Assembly (NCBI GenBank): GCA_035513215.1
Contig: DATKCK010000010.1
Location: 1-12,805 of the forward strand
Length of the DNA: 12,805 nucleotides
Origin: DATCZB01 sp035513215
GTDB lineage: Bacteria; Pseudomonadota; Gammaproteobacteria; Steroidobacterales; Rariloculaceae
Direction: 5' to 3'
Positions 1 to 6,478 of this stretch are shown piece after piece. Below the pieces are notes generated by a model. It searched no databases and was not told where the DNA came from. It was given only the letters and a program-made list of their open reading frames with translations. The position numbers were made by a program, and so were the translations under genes. The first letter of the stretch is position 1; every line of letters begins with the position of its first letter.

Positions 1-1
1 C

Positions 2-1750
2 ACCGATTTCACCACCTACGTCGACGGGATGCCGCTGAACTTCCGCTCGCACGGGCACGGCCAGGGCTATCTCGATGTCAACGGCCTGCTGCCCGAGACG
101 GTCGACCGCATCGATTACCGCAAGGGGACCTATCGTGCCGACACCGGCGATTTCTCGGTCGCGGCGGCCTCGTTCATCAGGACGATCGACCGGCTCGACG
201 AGTCTTATGTCGCGCTCGAGGGCGGCGAGTATTCCTGGCAACGCCTCGCGGCCGGTGGCACGGTCGAGCTCGAGAACGGTGGCGCCTGGACGGTGCTCGG
301 CGAAGTCAAGAGCTACGACGGCCCCTGGGAGCTGCACGAAGGTCTCGAGCACGTCTCGCTCTGGACGAAGTATCTGCTGCCGACCGATTTCGGCGATCTC
401 GCGCTGACGCTCTCCGCCTACGAGGGGGACTGGCATCCGACCGAGCAGATTCCCGAGCGCGTCGTCGGCAGCGGCGTCTGCCCGGACGTCTTCTGCACGC
501 TCGACCCGACGGCCGACGGCAACACGTCGCGCTGGATCGCGACGGCAATCATGAGCGGCGCCGACTGGAATGCCACCGCCTACGTTCAGTCCTACGACTG
601 GTACATGCAGTCGAACCCGACCTACGAGGCGCAGGTCAACCAGTTCGACAAGCGGACAACGATCGGCGGTCGCTACGACAGCTCGATCATCGCCGAGGCC
701 AATCTCGAGCTCGACTGGGGCGCCGATTTCCGCTACGACGACATCGGTCCCGTGGGGCTAGACGATTACGACGCCGGGCAGTTCGTCCAGAACATCAGCG
801 ATAACGACATCAAGGAGACGTCTTATGGCGTCTATGCCGAGGTGACCCTCATTCCGACCGACAGCCTTCGCATCCTGGCAGGCGTCCGCGCCGATTACTT
901 CGATTTCGACGTCACGGCGAATCAGCCAGGCACGGTGACGCCGGATTCGCCGGGCTCCGTCGCCGGCAGCGACAGCGACAGCCGCGTTTCGCCGAAGCTC
1001 GGCGTCGCCTATGCGATCGGTGGCATCGTCGAGCTCTACGGCAACTGGGGCAAGGGCTTTCATTCGAACGACGCGCGTGGCGTCGTGAGTCCCGTCGCCC
1101 CGGTTCCCGGTGTGTCGCCGGCCGAAGGCTACGAGGCCGGCGCGCGCTTCGAGGTCGGCGACTTCAAGTTCACGGCGACGCGCTGGTGGCTCGAGCAGGA
1201 CTCCGAGCTCATCTTCGTCGGCGACTCGAACTCGGTCGAGCCGAAGGGCGCGTCCGAGCGCGACGGCTACGAGCTGACGATGTTCTGGCGGCCCGTCGAG
1301 TGGCTCGGCGTCGATGCCGTTTACACGGACAACACGGCGCGTTACGTCGACAATCCGGACGGTATCTACATCGAAGGGGCGGTCGAGCACGCCGGTCAGT
1401 TCGGTATCGCGGCGACACGCAATTACTGGGAAGCCAGCATGCGCATCCGTTACCTCGGCCCCTACGCGCTGACGCCTGACAACGCCCAACGCGCGGCGAC
1501 CACGACGGGCGTCAACTTCCGCGGCGCCTATTCCTTCGAGCGGGTCGAGCTCTACGCCGAGCTTCTCAATGCCTTCGATGACGACGGCAAGGACATCGTC
1601 TATTGGTACGAGGCATACGTCGAAGGCTACGACGATGTCGTCAACAGCGCGGCGAGCATCGACGACATCGATTGCGACGTGCTCAACTGCCGCATGAGCC
1701 GCGCGCGCGAGCCGAGGACGCTCAGGGTCGGGCTGAAGTACAAGTTCTGA
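2..1750 (+). CDS. TonB-dependent outer-membrane receptor, 5'-truncated
   Basis: This is the C-terminal part of a TonB-dependent receptor, a 22-strand outer-membrane barrel that takes up large or scarce substrates using TonB energy. The reading frame is open from base 2, so the gene starts outside the window; 582 residues are visible. The first visible residues (TDFTTYVDGMPLNFRSHG, then VDRIDYRKG and ADTGDFSVAA) match the second half of the plug domain, where a VDG-like and a G-D-F signature are typical. The rest alternates aromatic and charged residues in amphipathic strands with long loops. The protein ends in LKYKF, and a terminal Phe is the usual barrel-assembly signal. Two close Cys pairs (about visible residues 160/165 and 558/563) may form loop disulfides. 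The substrate is unknown: no siderophore, cobalamin or glycan gene lies beside it. The family call is secure; signal peptide and TonB box cannot be seen. Confidence 0.93.
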   Translation, partial: TDFTTYVDGMPLNFRSHGHGQGYLDVNGLLPETVDRIDYRKGTYRADTGDFSVAAASFIRTIDRLDESYVALEGGEYSWQRLAAGGTVELENGGAWTVLGEVKSYDGPWELHEGLEHVSLWTKYLLPTDFGDLALTLSAYEGDWHPTEQIPERVVGSGVCPDVFCTLDPTADGNTSRWIATAIMSGADWNATAYVQSYDWYMQSNPTYEAQVNQFDKRTTIGGRYDSSIIAEANLELDWGADFRYDDIGPVGLDDYDAGQFVQNISDNDIKETSYGVYAEVTLIPTDSLRILAGVRADYFDFDVTANQPGTVTPDSPGSVAGSDSDSRVSPKLGVAYAIGGIVELYGNWGKGFHSNDARGVVSPVAPVPGVSPAEGYEAGARFEVGDFKFTATRWWLEQDSELIFVGDSNSVEPKGASERDGYELTMFWRPVEWLGVDAVYTDNTARYVDNPDGIYIEGAVEHAGQFGIAATRNYWEASMRIRYLGPYALTPDNAQRAATTTGVNFRGAYSFERVELYAELLNAFDDDGKDIVYWYEAYVEGYDDVVNSAASIDDIDCDVLNCRMSRAREPRTLRVGLKYKF

Positions 1751-1757
1751 GCTCGAG

Positions 1758-2168
1758 TCAGTCGAGGACGAGCTCGGAGAAATCGAGCAAATAGCAGTGG
1801 TGCGCCGCTCCGTGTGACCAGAATTCCGACTGTGCGTTCGCGCGCGACTCGCGCGCGAACTCGGCGCAGAGCCGGAACGTGCTGCCGCCCGTGATCTCGT
1901 AGTCGTATTCGGCCTCCGTGTCGGGATCGTGCGGCAGTCCAGAGCTGATCCACCCGTTGACGAGCGCATCGAGCTCTCCGGGCAGGCCTTCGGTTTCCAC
2001 GTAGTAGCGCTGTATCGCCCGCGCAAGCTGCTGCAGGTCGCTGACGCGGCGATCGTCGGCGCGAAGCCGCCGCTGCTCGGTCGGAGATCCCGAGATCACG
2101 AGGCCGGCGACGATGGCGGCGATGACGATCACCACGACGCCGAGCAGAGACAGCTTGCCTGTGTTCAC
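1758..2168 (-). CDS. Small single-pass membrane protein, pseudopilin-like, partner of DUF5671 gene
   Basis: A 136-residue protein of unknown function. It begins with a hydrophobic helix (residues about 7-26), followed by a charged stretch and RRVSDLQQLARAIQRYY (40-56), then GLPGELDAL (61-69). This order resembles type II secretion pseudopilins of the GspG kind, but there is no prepilin peptidase site, so it is more likely a pilin-shaped anchored protein than a true pilin. The C-terminal part has DPDTEAEYDY (81-90), FRLCAEF (98-104) and a W-H-x-H-C cluster (W117 to C125); the two Cys could form a disulfide. The start is GTG, supported by GAGGAG eight bases upstream (2177-2182). The GTG overlaps the stop of the upstream gene as GTGA, so translation is probably coupled. 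It is convergent with the receptor gene, with a 7-base gap. I recall similar proteins beside DUF5671 genes in Patescibacteria; that is memory, not a search. Confidence 0.8.
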   Translation of the reverse strand: MNTGKLSLLGVVVIVIAAIVAGLVISGSPTEQRRLRADDRRVSDLQQLARAIQRYYVETEGLPGELDALVNGWISSGLPHDPDTEAEYDYEITGGSTFRLCAEFARESRANAQSEFWSHGAAHHCYLLDFSELVLD

Positions 2169-2806
2169 GGAACCGGCTCCTCGGCGTCCTGACGAACGAG
2201 ATGAAGGAAGTAGGTGAAAGCCGTGCCAGCGATCGCGGCGACGACGAGCACCTTGAGGATGAATCGAGTGCTGAGCTCACCGCCGAGCAGGTTGTAAACG
2301 AGCGTGATCGAATCGCCGACGATGACGCCGGCCGCGACCAGCAGCGTCAGATAGATCAGCCAGCGCCGCACGCCCGACTGGCGCCGGGCCGGAACGAGCC
2401 TGACCTCGCGCTGCATCTTCGTGTGCAGCCAGATAAACACCGGAAACGCGATGATCAGCGATGCCGTCGCCCAGCGAATGCTGCGCTCGGCCCGCTGCTC
2501 CTCGAACTGGCGCAGCTCGTCGGGAAAAGCCAGGTTGATGAAGTCGAACAGCAGATTACCGAGCTGGATCGCGCAGACATAGAGCGTTCCGAATATGAGC
2601 AGGTAAAGGAACGCATCGCGCGCCGAGAGCTGCGCGCGCGGCTTCGGGACAGGCACGGGGAAATCGACGTCGGCAAAGAATTTGAGCCCGTCGGCGATCT
2701 GCGCCGGCGGCCAGTCCGCGCTTGCCAGGGTCTCCGTAATCTCCTGCCTGGTCTTGCCGGCGCGCAGCGCCGAATCGATAAAATCGTGGAGCCTCGTGTC
2801 CGCCAT
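2165..2806 (-). CDS. DUF5671 domain-containing membrane protein
   Basis: A 213-residue inner-membrane protein. The N-terminal 45 residues form a soluble helical module (LHDFIDSALRAGKTRQEI and ASADWPPAQIADGL), the helix-turn-helix-like segment often found ahead of DUF5671. It is followed by SARDAFLYLLIFGTLYVCA, characteristic of DUF5671. Four hydrophobic segments can be drawn at about 62-85, 110-128, 148-168 and 183-203, with a basic loop (QREVRLVPARRQSGVRRW) between the second and third. Biochemical function is unknown. The ATG at 2806 is preceded by a weak purine run (GGGGG). The gene heads a two-gene unit and its stop overlaps the start of the next gene. The upstream region is shared with the divergent GRWEGD gene. 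Family assignment is by recognised sequence pattern; no function is proposed. Confidence 0.85.
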   Translation of the reverse strand: MADTRLHDFIDSALRAGKTRQEITETLASADWPPAQIADGLKFFADVDFPVPVPKPRAQLSARDAFLYLLIFGTLYVCAIQLGNLLFDFINLAFPDELRQFEEQRAERSIRWATASLIIAFPVFIWLHTKMQREVRLVPARRQSGVRRWLIYLTLLVAAGVIVGDSITLVYNLLGGELSTRFILKVLVVAAIAGTAFTYFLHLVRQDAEEPVP

Positions 2807-2837
2807 GTCGACCCCCAGCGTGTGCGCACCCGGCCGC

Positions 2838-2848
2838 GACTATACTAG
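2838..2848. promoter_or_regulatory. AT-rich -10-like site between divergent genes
   Basis: In an otherwise GC-rich gap, the near-palindromic stretch CGACTATACTA gives TATACT on the plus strand (2841-2846) and TATAGT on the minus strand (2839-2844), each one mismatch from a sigma-70 -10 box. It lies 109 bases at most from either start. No convincing -35 box is seen on either strand, so this is only a candidate divergent promoter. Confidence 0.25.
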
Positions 2849-2915
2849 ACTCGAGATTTCTTAAGTGGTCTCGGTGACGGAACTGGGCCAAAATGCCCTA
2901 AACAGGAAGACGAGC

Positions 2916-3677
2916 ATGAGATTGACGACGATCCGATTAACGGCATGTGTCGCCGCCGGACTGATGATGGTCGGCGTCGCGGCGCAGGAACAGGAGCTGC
3001 CCCGGCTGGATGGGCGCCCGGACTTCACCGGCGTCTGGACGACCTACCGCGGCGGCGGGGGTCCGGGCGCGTTCAACAGCGACGGCGGCGGGCAGACGAT
3101 GCTGACCGAGGAGGGACAGGCCAAGCTCGATGCTTACCAGGCCGTGACCGGCGGAACGAATCACAGCCCGGGTGCCTACTGTGTGGGCAGCGGCATGCCG
3201 GCATCGATGGTGGGCTCGGGCGGCTACCCGATGGAGATGCTTCAGCATCCGGATCAGATCAACGTCACGTACGAGGCGCACAAGGAGATCCGGCGCATCT
3301 ATATCGGCGATCACGGCTTCGATCCGAACGAGATCTTCCATGAGCGCAACGGATTCTCGGTCGGTCGCTGGGAAGGCGACGAGCTCGTCGTCGAGACGAC
3401 GCATCTGGCCGAGCAGGTAGACAGCCGTTATCCGCACAGCGAACAGGCAAAGGTCGTCGAGCGGTACAGTCTCGGTCTCGAGGACGGTCGGCGCGTCATC
3501 ACGAATCAGTGGACGATGACCGATCCGGCGTTTCTGACGCGGCCCATATCGGGCGAGAAGAAGTGGCAGGCGCTCGAAGGCGGCCGCCTTCTCAACTATG
3601 AGTGCACCGAGCCGCAGTGGGCGGACATCGTCGACCGGTTGCTGGCCGGCGAAGAGATCGGCTATCAGGGAGAATAG
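2916..3677 (+). CDS. Exported GRWEGD-motif protein of unknown function
   Basis: A 253-residue exported protein. The ATG at 2916 is chosen over an upstream in-frame GTG at 2865 because it has AGGAAGA at 2904-2910 and gives a clean signal peptide (MRLTTIRLTACVAAGLMMVG, cleavage near VGVAA). The mature part begins with RLDGRPDFTGVWT, then has a Cys-containing GMP motif (C89, GSGMP), P-MEML-HPD, IRRIYIGD, GFSVGRWEGDELVVETT (GRWEGD at 150-155), YPHSEQ, and a second Cys at 230. These motifs define a family common in Acidobacteriota and Proteobacteria, in which the GRWEGDTLVVDT-like line is the hallmark. C89 and C230 may pair. The function is not known to me. It lies 19 bases before the DUF6152 gene on the same strand, so the two are probably co-transcribed; I recall the two families being neighbours elsewhere. 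Confidence 0.85.
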   Translation: MRLTTIRLTACVAAGLMMVGVAAQEQELPRLDGRPDFTGVWTTYRGGGGPGAFNSDGGGQTMLTEEGQAKLDAYQAVTGGTNHSPGAYCVGSGMPASMVGSGGYPMEMLQHPDQINVTYEAHKEIRRIYIGDHGFDPNEIFHERNGFSVGRWEGDELVVETTHLAEQVDSRYPHSEQAKVVERYSLGLEDGRRVITNQWTMTDPAFLTRPISGEKKWQALEGGRLLNYECTEPQWADIVDRLLAGEEIGYQGE

Positions 3678-3696
3678 GCCCAGGAGATTGGTTGAG

Positions 3697-4089
3697 ATGA
3701 CGACGAGAAAGCTTTTGGGCGTGCTTGCTGGCAGTGCCCTTTCGCTGGCGGCGGTCAACGCCGCCATTGCACATCATTCGGCTGCACAGTTCGACTTCCG
3801 AAATACCACGTCGGTAACCGGTGAGATCAAGTTCGTGCGCTTCGCCAATCCTCACGGCAGGCTCATCCTCGAGGTCACGGACGACGACCGCGGCATGCGC
3901 GATATCGAGTTCGAGACGCACAGCCGCAACAACATGGTGCGGCAGGGCCTCGCGCCCGAGATGTTCCACGTCGGTGAAACCATCACGATCAACATCGCGC
4001 CGATGCGCGACGGCCGCGACGGCGGTTATGTGACCGGGCTTCTCGGCGAGGACGGGCAGACCGTCGGGCAGATCGCCGCTCCCGATTGA
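3697..4089 (+). CDS. DUF6152 family exported protein
   Basis: A 130-residue periplasmic protein. The ATG at 3697 is chosen because AGGAG (3682-3686) lies ten bases upstream and the first 25 residues form a good signal peptide (MTTRKLLGVLAGSALSL, ending AIA). Predicted cleavage after Ala25 leaves a mature protein beginning His-His-Ser. The family pattern follows: AAQFDF, VTGEIKFVRFANPHGRL (NPH at 51-53), EFETHSRNNM, and a G-E-T-I-T-I strand near the end. The fold looks like a small beta barrel. The function is unknown; the conserved N-terminal HHS and internal NPH could bind a metal, which is inference. Gene order and spacing put it in one unit with the GRWEGD gene. The next 38 bases hold a GC-rich hairpin and then the repeat array. 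Confidence 0.88.
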   Translation: MTTRKLLGVLAGSALSLAAVNAAIAHHSAAQFDFRNTTSVTGEIKFVRFANPHGRLILEVTDDDRGMRDIEFETHSRNNMVRQGLAPEMFHVGETITINIAPMRDGRDGGYVTGLLGEDGQTVGQIAAPD

Positions 4090-4106
4090 TGCGCCGGACC
4101 GTGGGC

Positions 4107-4125
4107 GCCGGCCCGGGCGGCCGGC
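4107..4125. terminator. GC-rich hairpin after the DUF6152 gene
   Basis: A perfect 7-base inverted repeat (GCCGGCC / GGCCGGC) around a 5-base loop lies 18 bases after the DUF6152 stop. No T-run follows on the plus strand, so it is not a classical intrinsic terminator. It could still stop or stabilise the transcript end between these convergent genes. Confidence 0.35.
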
Positions 4126-4127
4126 CA

Positions 4128-4206
4128 GGGTCAGACCCCCAGGGGTCTGACCCCATTCGCCCCCGCCGGACCGTCTGACCCTATTCCCGACCCCATTCCC
4201 GACCAC
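4128..4206. repeat. GGGGTCAGACCCC REP-like array, left copy
   Basis: The array starts with a perfect 12-base inverted repeat, GGGTCAGACCCC (4128-4139) and GGGGTCTGACCC (4142-4153), separated by CA. It continues with degenerate units of the form TCTGACCCTATTCCC and GACCCCATTCCC up to about 4204. Read on the minus strand the units look like GGGAATGGGGTCGG and GGGAATAGGGTCAG. The same core occurs at 6404-6476. Short palindromic units in small intergenic clusters are typical of REP elements. Here the array overlaps the end of the SDR gene, which uses it as coding sequence. Confidence 0.75.
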
Positions 4207-5012
4207 GCCGCGGCCGCATCATAGGCCGCCATCAACTCCGCAAGCCGGGACTCGACCATGGGCCGCGTCTCGGTATGCGTCGCAATGAAAAAGCGATCCG
4301 CGCGAATCCCGTCGATGATGCGGGCCGCGACCTCAGCCGGCGTCATGCCGGCTGCCGTGTCGGGCGGCGTCGTCGGATAGAGATTCGGCCCGCCGAGTTC
4401 GCCCCGGTGCTCGGCCGACGTCAGATAAAAGTCCGACGCGACGGCGCCCGGCAGCGCGACCGACACGCCGATGCCGGAGCCCTCGAGATCGAACCTCAAC
4501 GCCTCCGAATAGGAGACGAGCGCCGACTTCGTCGCGGCATAGGCGCCGTTCTTGCGATCGCGAACGACGAAGCCCGAGATCGACGAAGTGTTGACGATGT
4601 GGCCACCGCGTCCGTGCTCGCGGATATGGGGCAGGAAGCTGCGCACGCAGTGAATCGGGCCGAACAGGTTGACGTCGATCAGCCAACGCCAGACGTCGTC
4701 CTCGAGCTCGGCGATCGCGCCGCCGCGCAGGAACACGGCCGCGTTGTTCATCAGCAGATCGACCGACCCGAGCTCCGCAGCGATTCTGCGGGCGGCGTTC
4801 TGCACGGAGTGCTCGTCCGAGACGTCGACGGCGAGCCCGATCGCTGTGGCGCCGGTCTTCTGGATCGACGCGGCCGAGGCTGCCACGACGTCGGTGCGAG
4901 CGTCGAGCAGCGCGACGCGCATGCCGAGCTTCGCGAATGCGCGTGCCGCTGCGAACCCGATGCCCGAAGCCGCGCCCGTCACGACGGCGGCTCTGTTCTC
5001 GAATTCCTTCAT
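4131..5012 (-). CDS. Short-chain dehydrogenase/reductase (SDR family, NAD(P)-dependent)
   Basis: A 293-residue cytoplasmic oxidoreductase with a Rossmann fold. The cofactor motif TGAASGIG is at 12-19, NNAA at 89-92, the catalytic Ser near 144 (NTSSISG), and Tyr158-x-x-x-Lys162 (YAATK). Asp37 at the end of the second strand (LLDART) suggests a preference for NAD(H). The family normally interconverts an alcohol and a ketone; the substrate is not evident. The ATG at 5012 overlaps the stop of the symporter gene as ATGA, so the enzyme probably acts on, or downstream of, what the symporter imports. The last 25 or so residues (from about 269, rich in Gly and ending in GVRPLGV) are encoded by the REP-like array and look foreign to the fold, so the native stop was probably lost or replaced when the repeats arrived. 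Confidence 0.92.
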   Translation of the reverse strand: MKEFENRAAVVTGAASGIGFAAARAFAKLGMRVALLDARTDVVAASAASIQKTGATAIGLAVDVSDEHSVQNAARRIAAELGSVDLLMNNAAVFLRGGAIAELEDDVWRWLIDVNLFGPIHCVRSFLPHIREHGRGGHIVNTSSISGFVVRDRKNGAYAATKSALVSYSEALRFDLEGSGIGVSVALPGAVASDFYLTSAEHRGELGGPNLYPTTPPDTAAGMTPAEVAARIIDGIRADRFFIATHTETRPMVESRLAELMAAYDAAAAWSGMGSGIGSDGPAGANGVRPLGV

Positions 5013-6385
5013 CGCAACATCCAGTAAGAGAGAAGCGTCACTACGATCACGCCGAGCAGGTTCAGCACCATCCCTTCGGAAACCATCTTTCGCAACGGGA
5101 ACCGTCCGGTGCTGAACGCGACCGTGTTCGGCGTCGTCGCCGTCGGCAGCATGAAGGCGCAGCTTGCCGTCAGCGCCGCGGGCAGCATCATCAGCGCAGG
5201 ATCCTCGAAGCCGGCGGCGAAAGCCGCCGCGGCGAGAACAGGCATCAGAAGCGTCGTCGTCGCGGTGTTGCTCGTGAGCTCGGTCATGAAGGTGACGACG
5301 AGGCATAAGCCCGCGATCATCAGCAGGATCGGCAGGCCGCTCAAGCCCGACAGGCCCTCGCCGAGGATGGCGCTCAAACCCGATTCCGAGAAGGCTCGGG
5401 CTATCGCGAAGCCCGACCCGAGCAGTATCAGAATCCCCCAGGGAATCCGGCTTGCGCCTTCCCAGTCGAGCAACTTGCCGCCGTGCCCGTCCGGAACGAT
5501 GAAGAGGCTGATGGCAGCGATGATCGCGATGCTCGTGTCGGTAACGTCCGGCAGGCCGACGAGCCCGCTCCAGCCGCCGAAGGGCTCGGATCGGGTCATC
5601 CAGGCGAGGGCCGTGACTGCGAAGACACAGAGCACGCGCTTCTCCGGCGTTTGCCATTGGCCTGTCCCGGGAAGCTCGAGCCGCTTCCTGTGCGTGAGCC
5701 CTCGTGTGACCCAGAAAAAGCAGACGGGCAGGAGCACGAGGGCGACGGGCAGGCCCCAGCGCATCCATTGAGTGAACGAGACTTCCTCTCCGGTTGCGAT
5801 GGCATAGTTCTCGATGAAGACGAGATTCGCCGGCGTGCCGATCGGTGTGCCGAGGCCGCCGATGCTGGACGCATAGGCGAGCCCGAGCAGCAGCGGCGTC
5901 GCCAGCTTCGGATCCTCGGCGCGTTCGATGATGGCGAGCGCGACCGGCAGCAGCATCAGGCTCGTGGCGGCATTCGAGATCCACATGCTGAGGAAAGCGG
6001 CGGCGCACATGAAGCCGAAGACGATGCGGCGGCTGCTCGTGCCGCCGATCAGATTGACCATGCCGAGTGCGACGCGCCGGTGCGCGCCGCTCGAGACCAT
6101 CGACGCCGACAGAATGAAGCCGCCGAGCACGAGCAGCACCGTCGGGCTGCCGACGGCCTGGCCGACCTCGGCCGGCGTCAGCACGCCGACGCTCGGAAAG
6201 AGCGCAATCGCGATCAGCGCCGTGACCGGAATCGGCAGCGCCTCGGTGATCCAGAGAATCGCGCAAAGCAGCGTGATCGCCCCGGTCCAGCAGACGGCCG
6301 GAGGGTAGGGGACGGATGCAAGCAGCACATAACAGATCGCCGCCGCCAGCGTCGCGGCGAACAGCACCAGGCTCTTTTGATTCAT
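5009..6385 (-). CDS. DASS/SLC13-family Na+-coupled anion symporter
   Basis: A 458-residue inner-membrane transporter of the divalent anion:Na+ symporter family (VcINDY/NaDC type), which imports di- and tricarboxylates or sulfate. Hydrophobic segments fill the whole length, about a dozen, in two inverted halves. The paired Na+/substrate hairpin motifs are WISNAAT (S137-N138-A139) and TSNTATT (S372-N373-T374); each is followed by a family signature, GGLGTPIGTPAN (176-187) and PTATTPNTVAF (414-424). The first motif has Ala where VcINDY has Thr. C4-dicarboxylate transport is the likeliest guess; sulfate cannot be excluded. No Shine-Dalgarno sequence precedes the ATG. The gene overlaps the downstream SDR by four bases. 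Only 18 bases separate its start from the right repeat array. Confidence 0.92.
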   Translation of the reverse strand: MNQKSLVLFAATLAAAICYVLLASVPYPPAVCWTGAITLLCAILWITEALPIPVTALIAIALFPSVGVLTPAEVGQAVGSPTVLLVLGGFILSASMVSSGAHRRVALGMVNLIGGTSSRRIVFGFMCAAAFLSMWISNAATSLMLLPVALAIIERAEDPKLATPLLLGLAYASSIGGLGTPIGTPANLVFIENYAIATGEEVSFTQWMRWGLPVALVLLPVCFFWVTRGLTHRKRLELPGTGQWQTPEKRVLCVFAVTALAWMTRSEPFGGWSGLVGLPDVTDTSIAIIAAISLFIVPDGHGGKLLDWEGASRIPWGILILLGSGFAIARAFSESGLSAILGEGLSGLSGLPILLMIAGLCLVVTFMTELTSNTATTTLLMPVLAAAAFAAGFEDPALMMLPAALTASCAFMLPTATTPNTVAFSTGRFPLRKMVSEGMVLNLLGVIVVTLLSYWMLR

Positions 6386-6394
6386 CGGTGGCGC

Positions 6395-6403
6395 AGTCTA
6401 GCA
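6395..6403 (-). promoter_or_regulatory. Possible extended -10 box for a near-leaderless symporter transcript
   Basis: On the minus strand TGC-TAGACT is followed by nine bases and then the ATG at 6385. TGn plus TAnnnT is an extended -10 pattern, and its position would start the mRNA about two bases before the ATG, which fits the missing Shine-Dalgarno sequence. No good -35 box is seen. This is weak evidence. Confidence 0.2.
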
Positions 6404-6476
6404 CCGGGATTGGGGTCAGACCCCTTTCCGGGATTGGGGTCAGACCCCAAATTCACCTGAATGGGTCTGACCCCAA
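6404..6476. repeat. GGGGTCAGACCCC REP-like array, right copy
   Basis: Two direct copies of a 21-base unit ending GGATTGGGGTCAGACCCC lie at 6404-6424 and 6428-6448 (24-base period), and an inverted third copy (TGGGTCTGACCCCA) is at 6462-6475. All share the core of the left array at 4128-4206. The array fills almost the whole gap between the VOC and symporter genes. I recall this core as an abundant intergenic repeat in environmental proteobacterial genomes; copy number here cannot be judged from one window. Confidence 0.8.
6434..6476. terminator. Nested hairpin made by the repeat array
   Basis: Arms of 14 bases, TTGGGGTCAGACCC (6434-6447) and GGGTCTGACCCCAA (6463-6476), enclose a 15-base loop that itself holds ATTCA-CC-TGAAT (6451-6462). 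The hairpin begins three bases past the VOC stop codon, where a terminator or 3'-end stabiliser would be expected. There is no strong U-tract, so its termination activity is inferred only. Confidence 0.45.
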
Positions 6477-6478
6477 AC

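Noticed and set aside
1749..1775. GAGCTCG / CGAGCTC inverted repeat at the receptor end
   Set aside because: The seven-base arms lie mostly in coding sequence, GAGCTC is itself palindromic and frequent in this GC-rich DNA, and no T-run follows. Not called as a terminator.
758..2026. 422-codon minus-strand frame across the receptor 3' end
   Set aside because: It crosses the convergent stop region of two supported genes and its composition is that of a GC-rich shadow frame.
2865..2915. Upstream GTG start for the GRWEGD gene
   Set aside because: It would add 17 residues before the signal peptide, lacks a ribosome binding site, and overlaps the presumed promoter region; the ATG at 2916 fits better.
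5013..6404. Upstream extension of the SDR frame to a start at 6404
   Set aside because: This stretch is the out-of-frame shadow of the symporter gene. The SDR fold begins at the ATG at 5012, one residue-perfect start ahead of the cofactor motif.
4128..6476. CRISPR array
   Set aside because: The repeated units are short palindromes, sit directly next to each other or 24 bases apart, and have no unique spacers of regular length.
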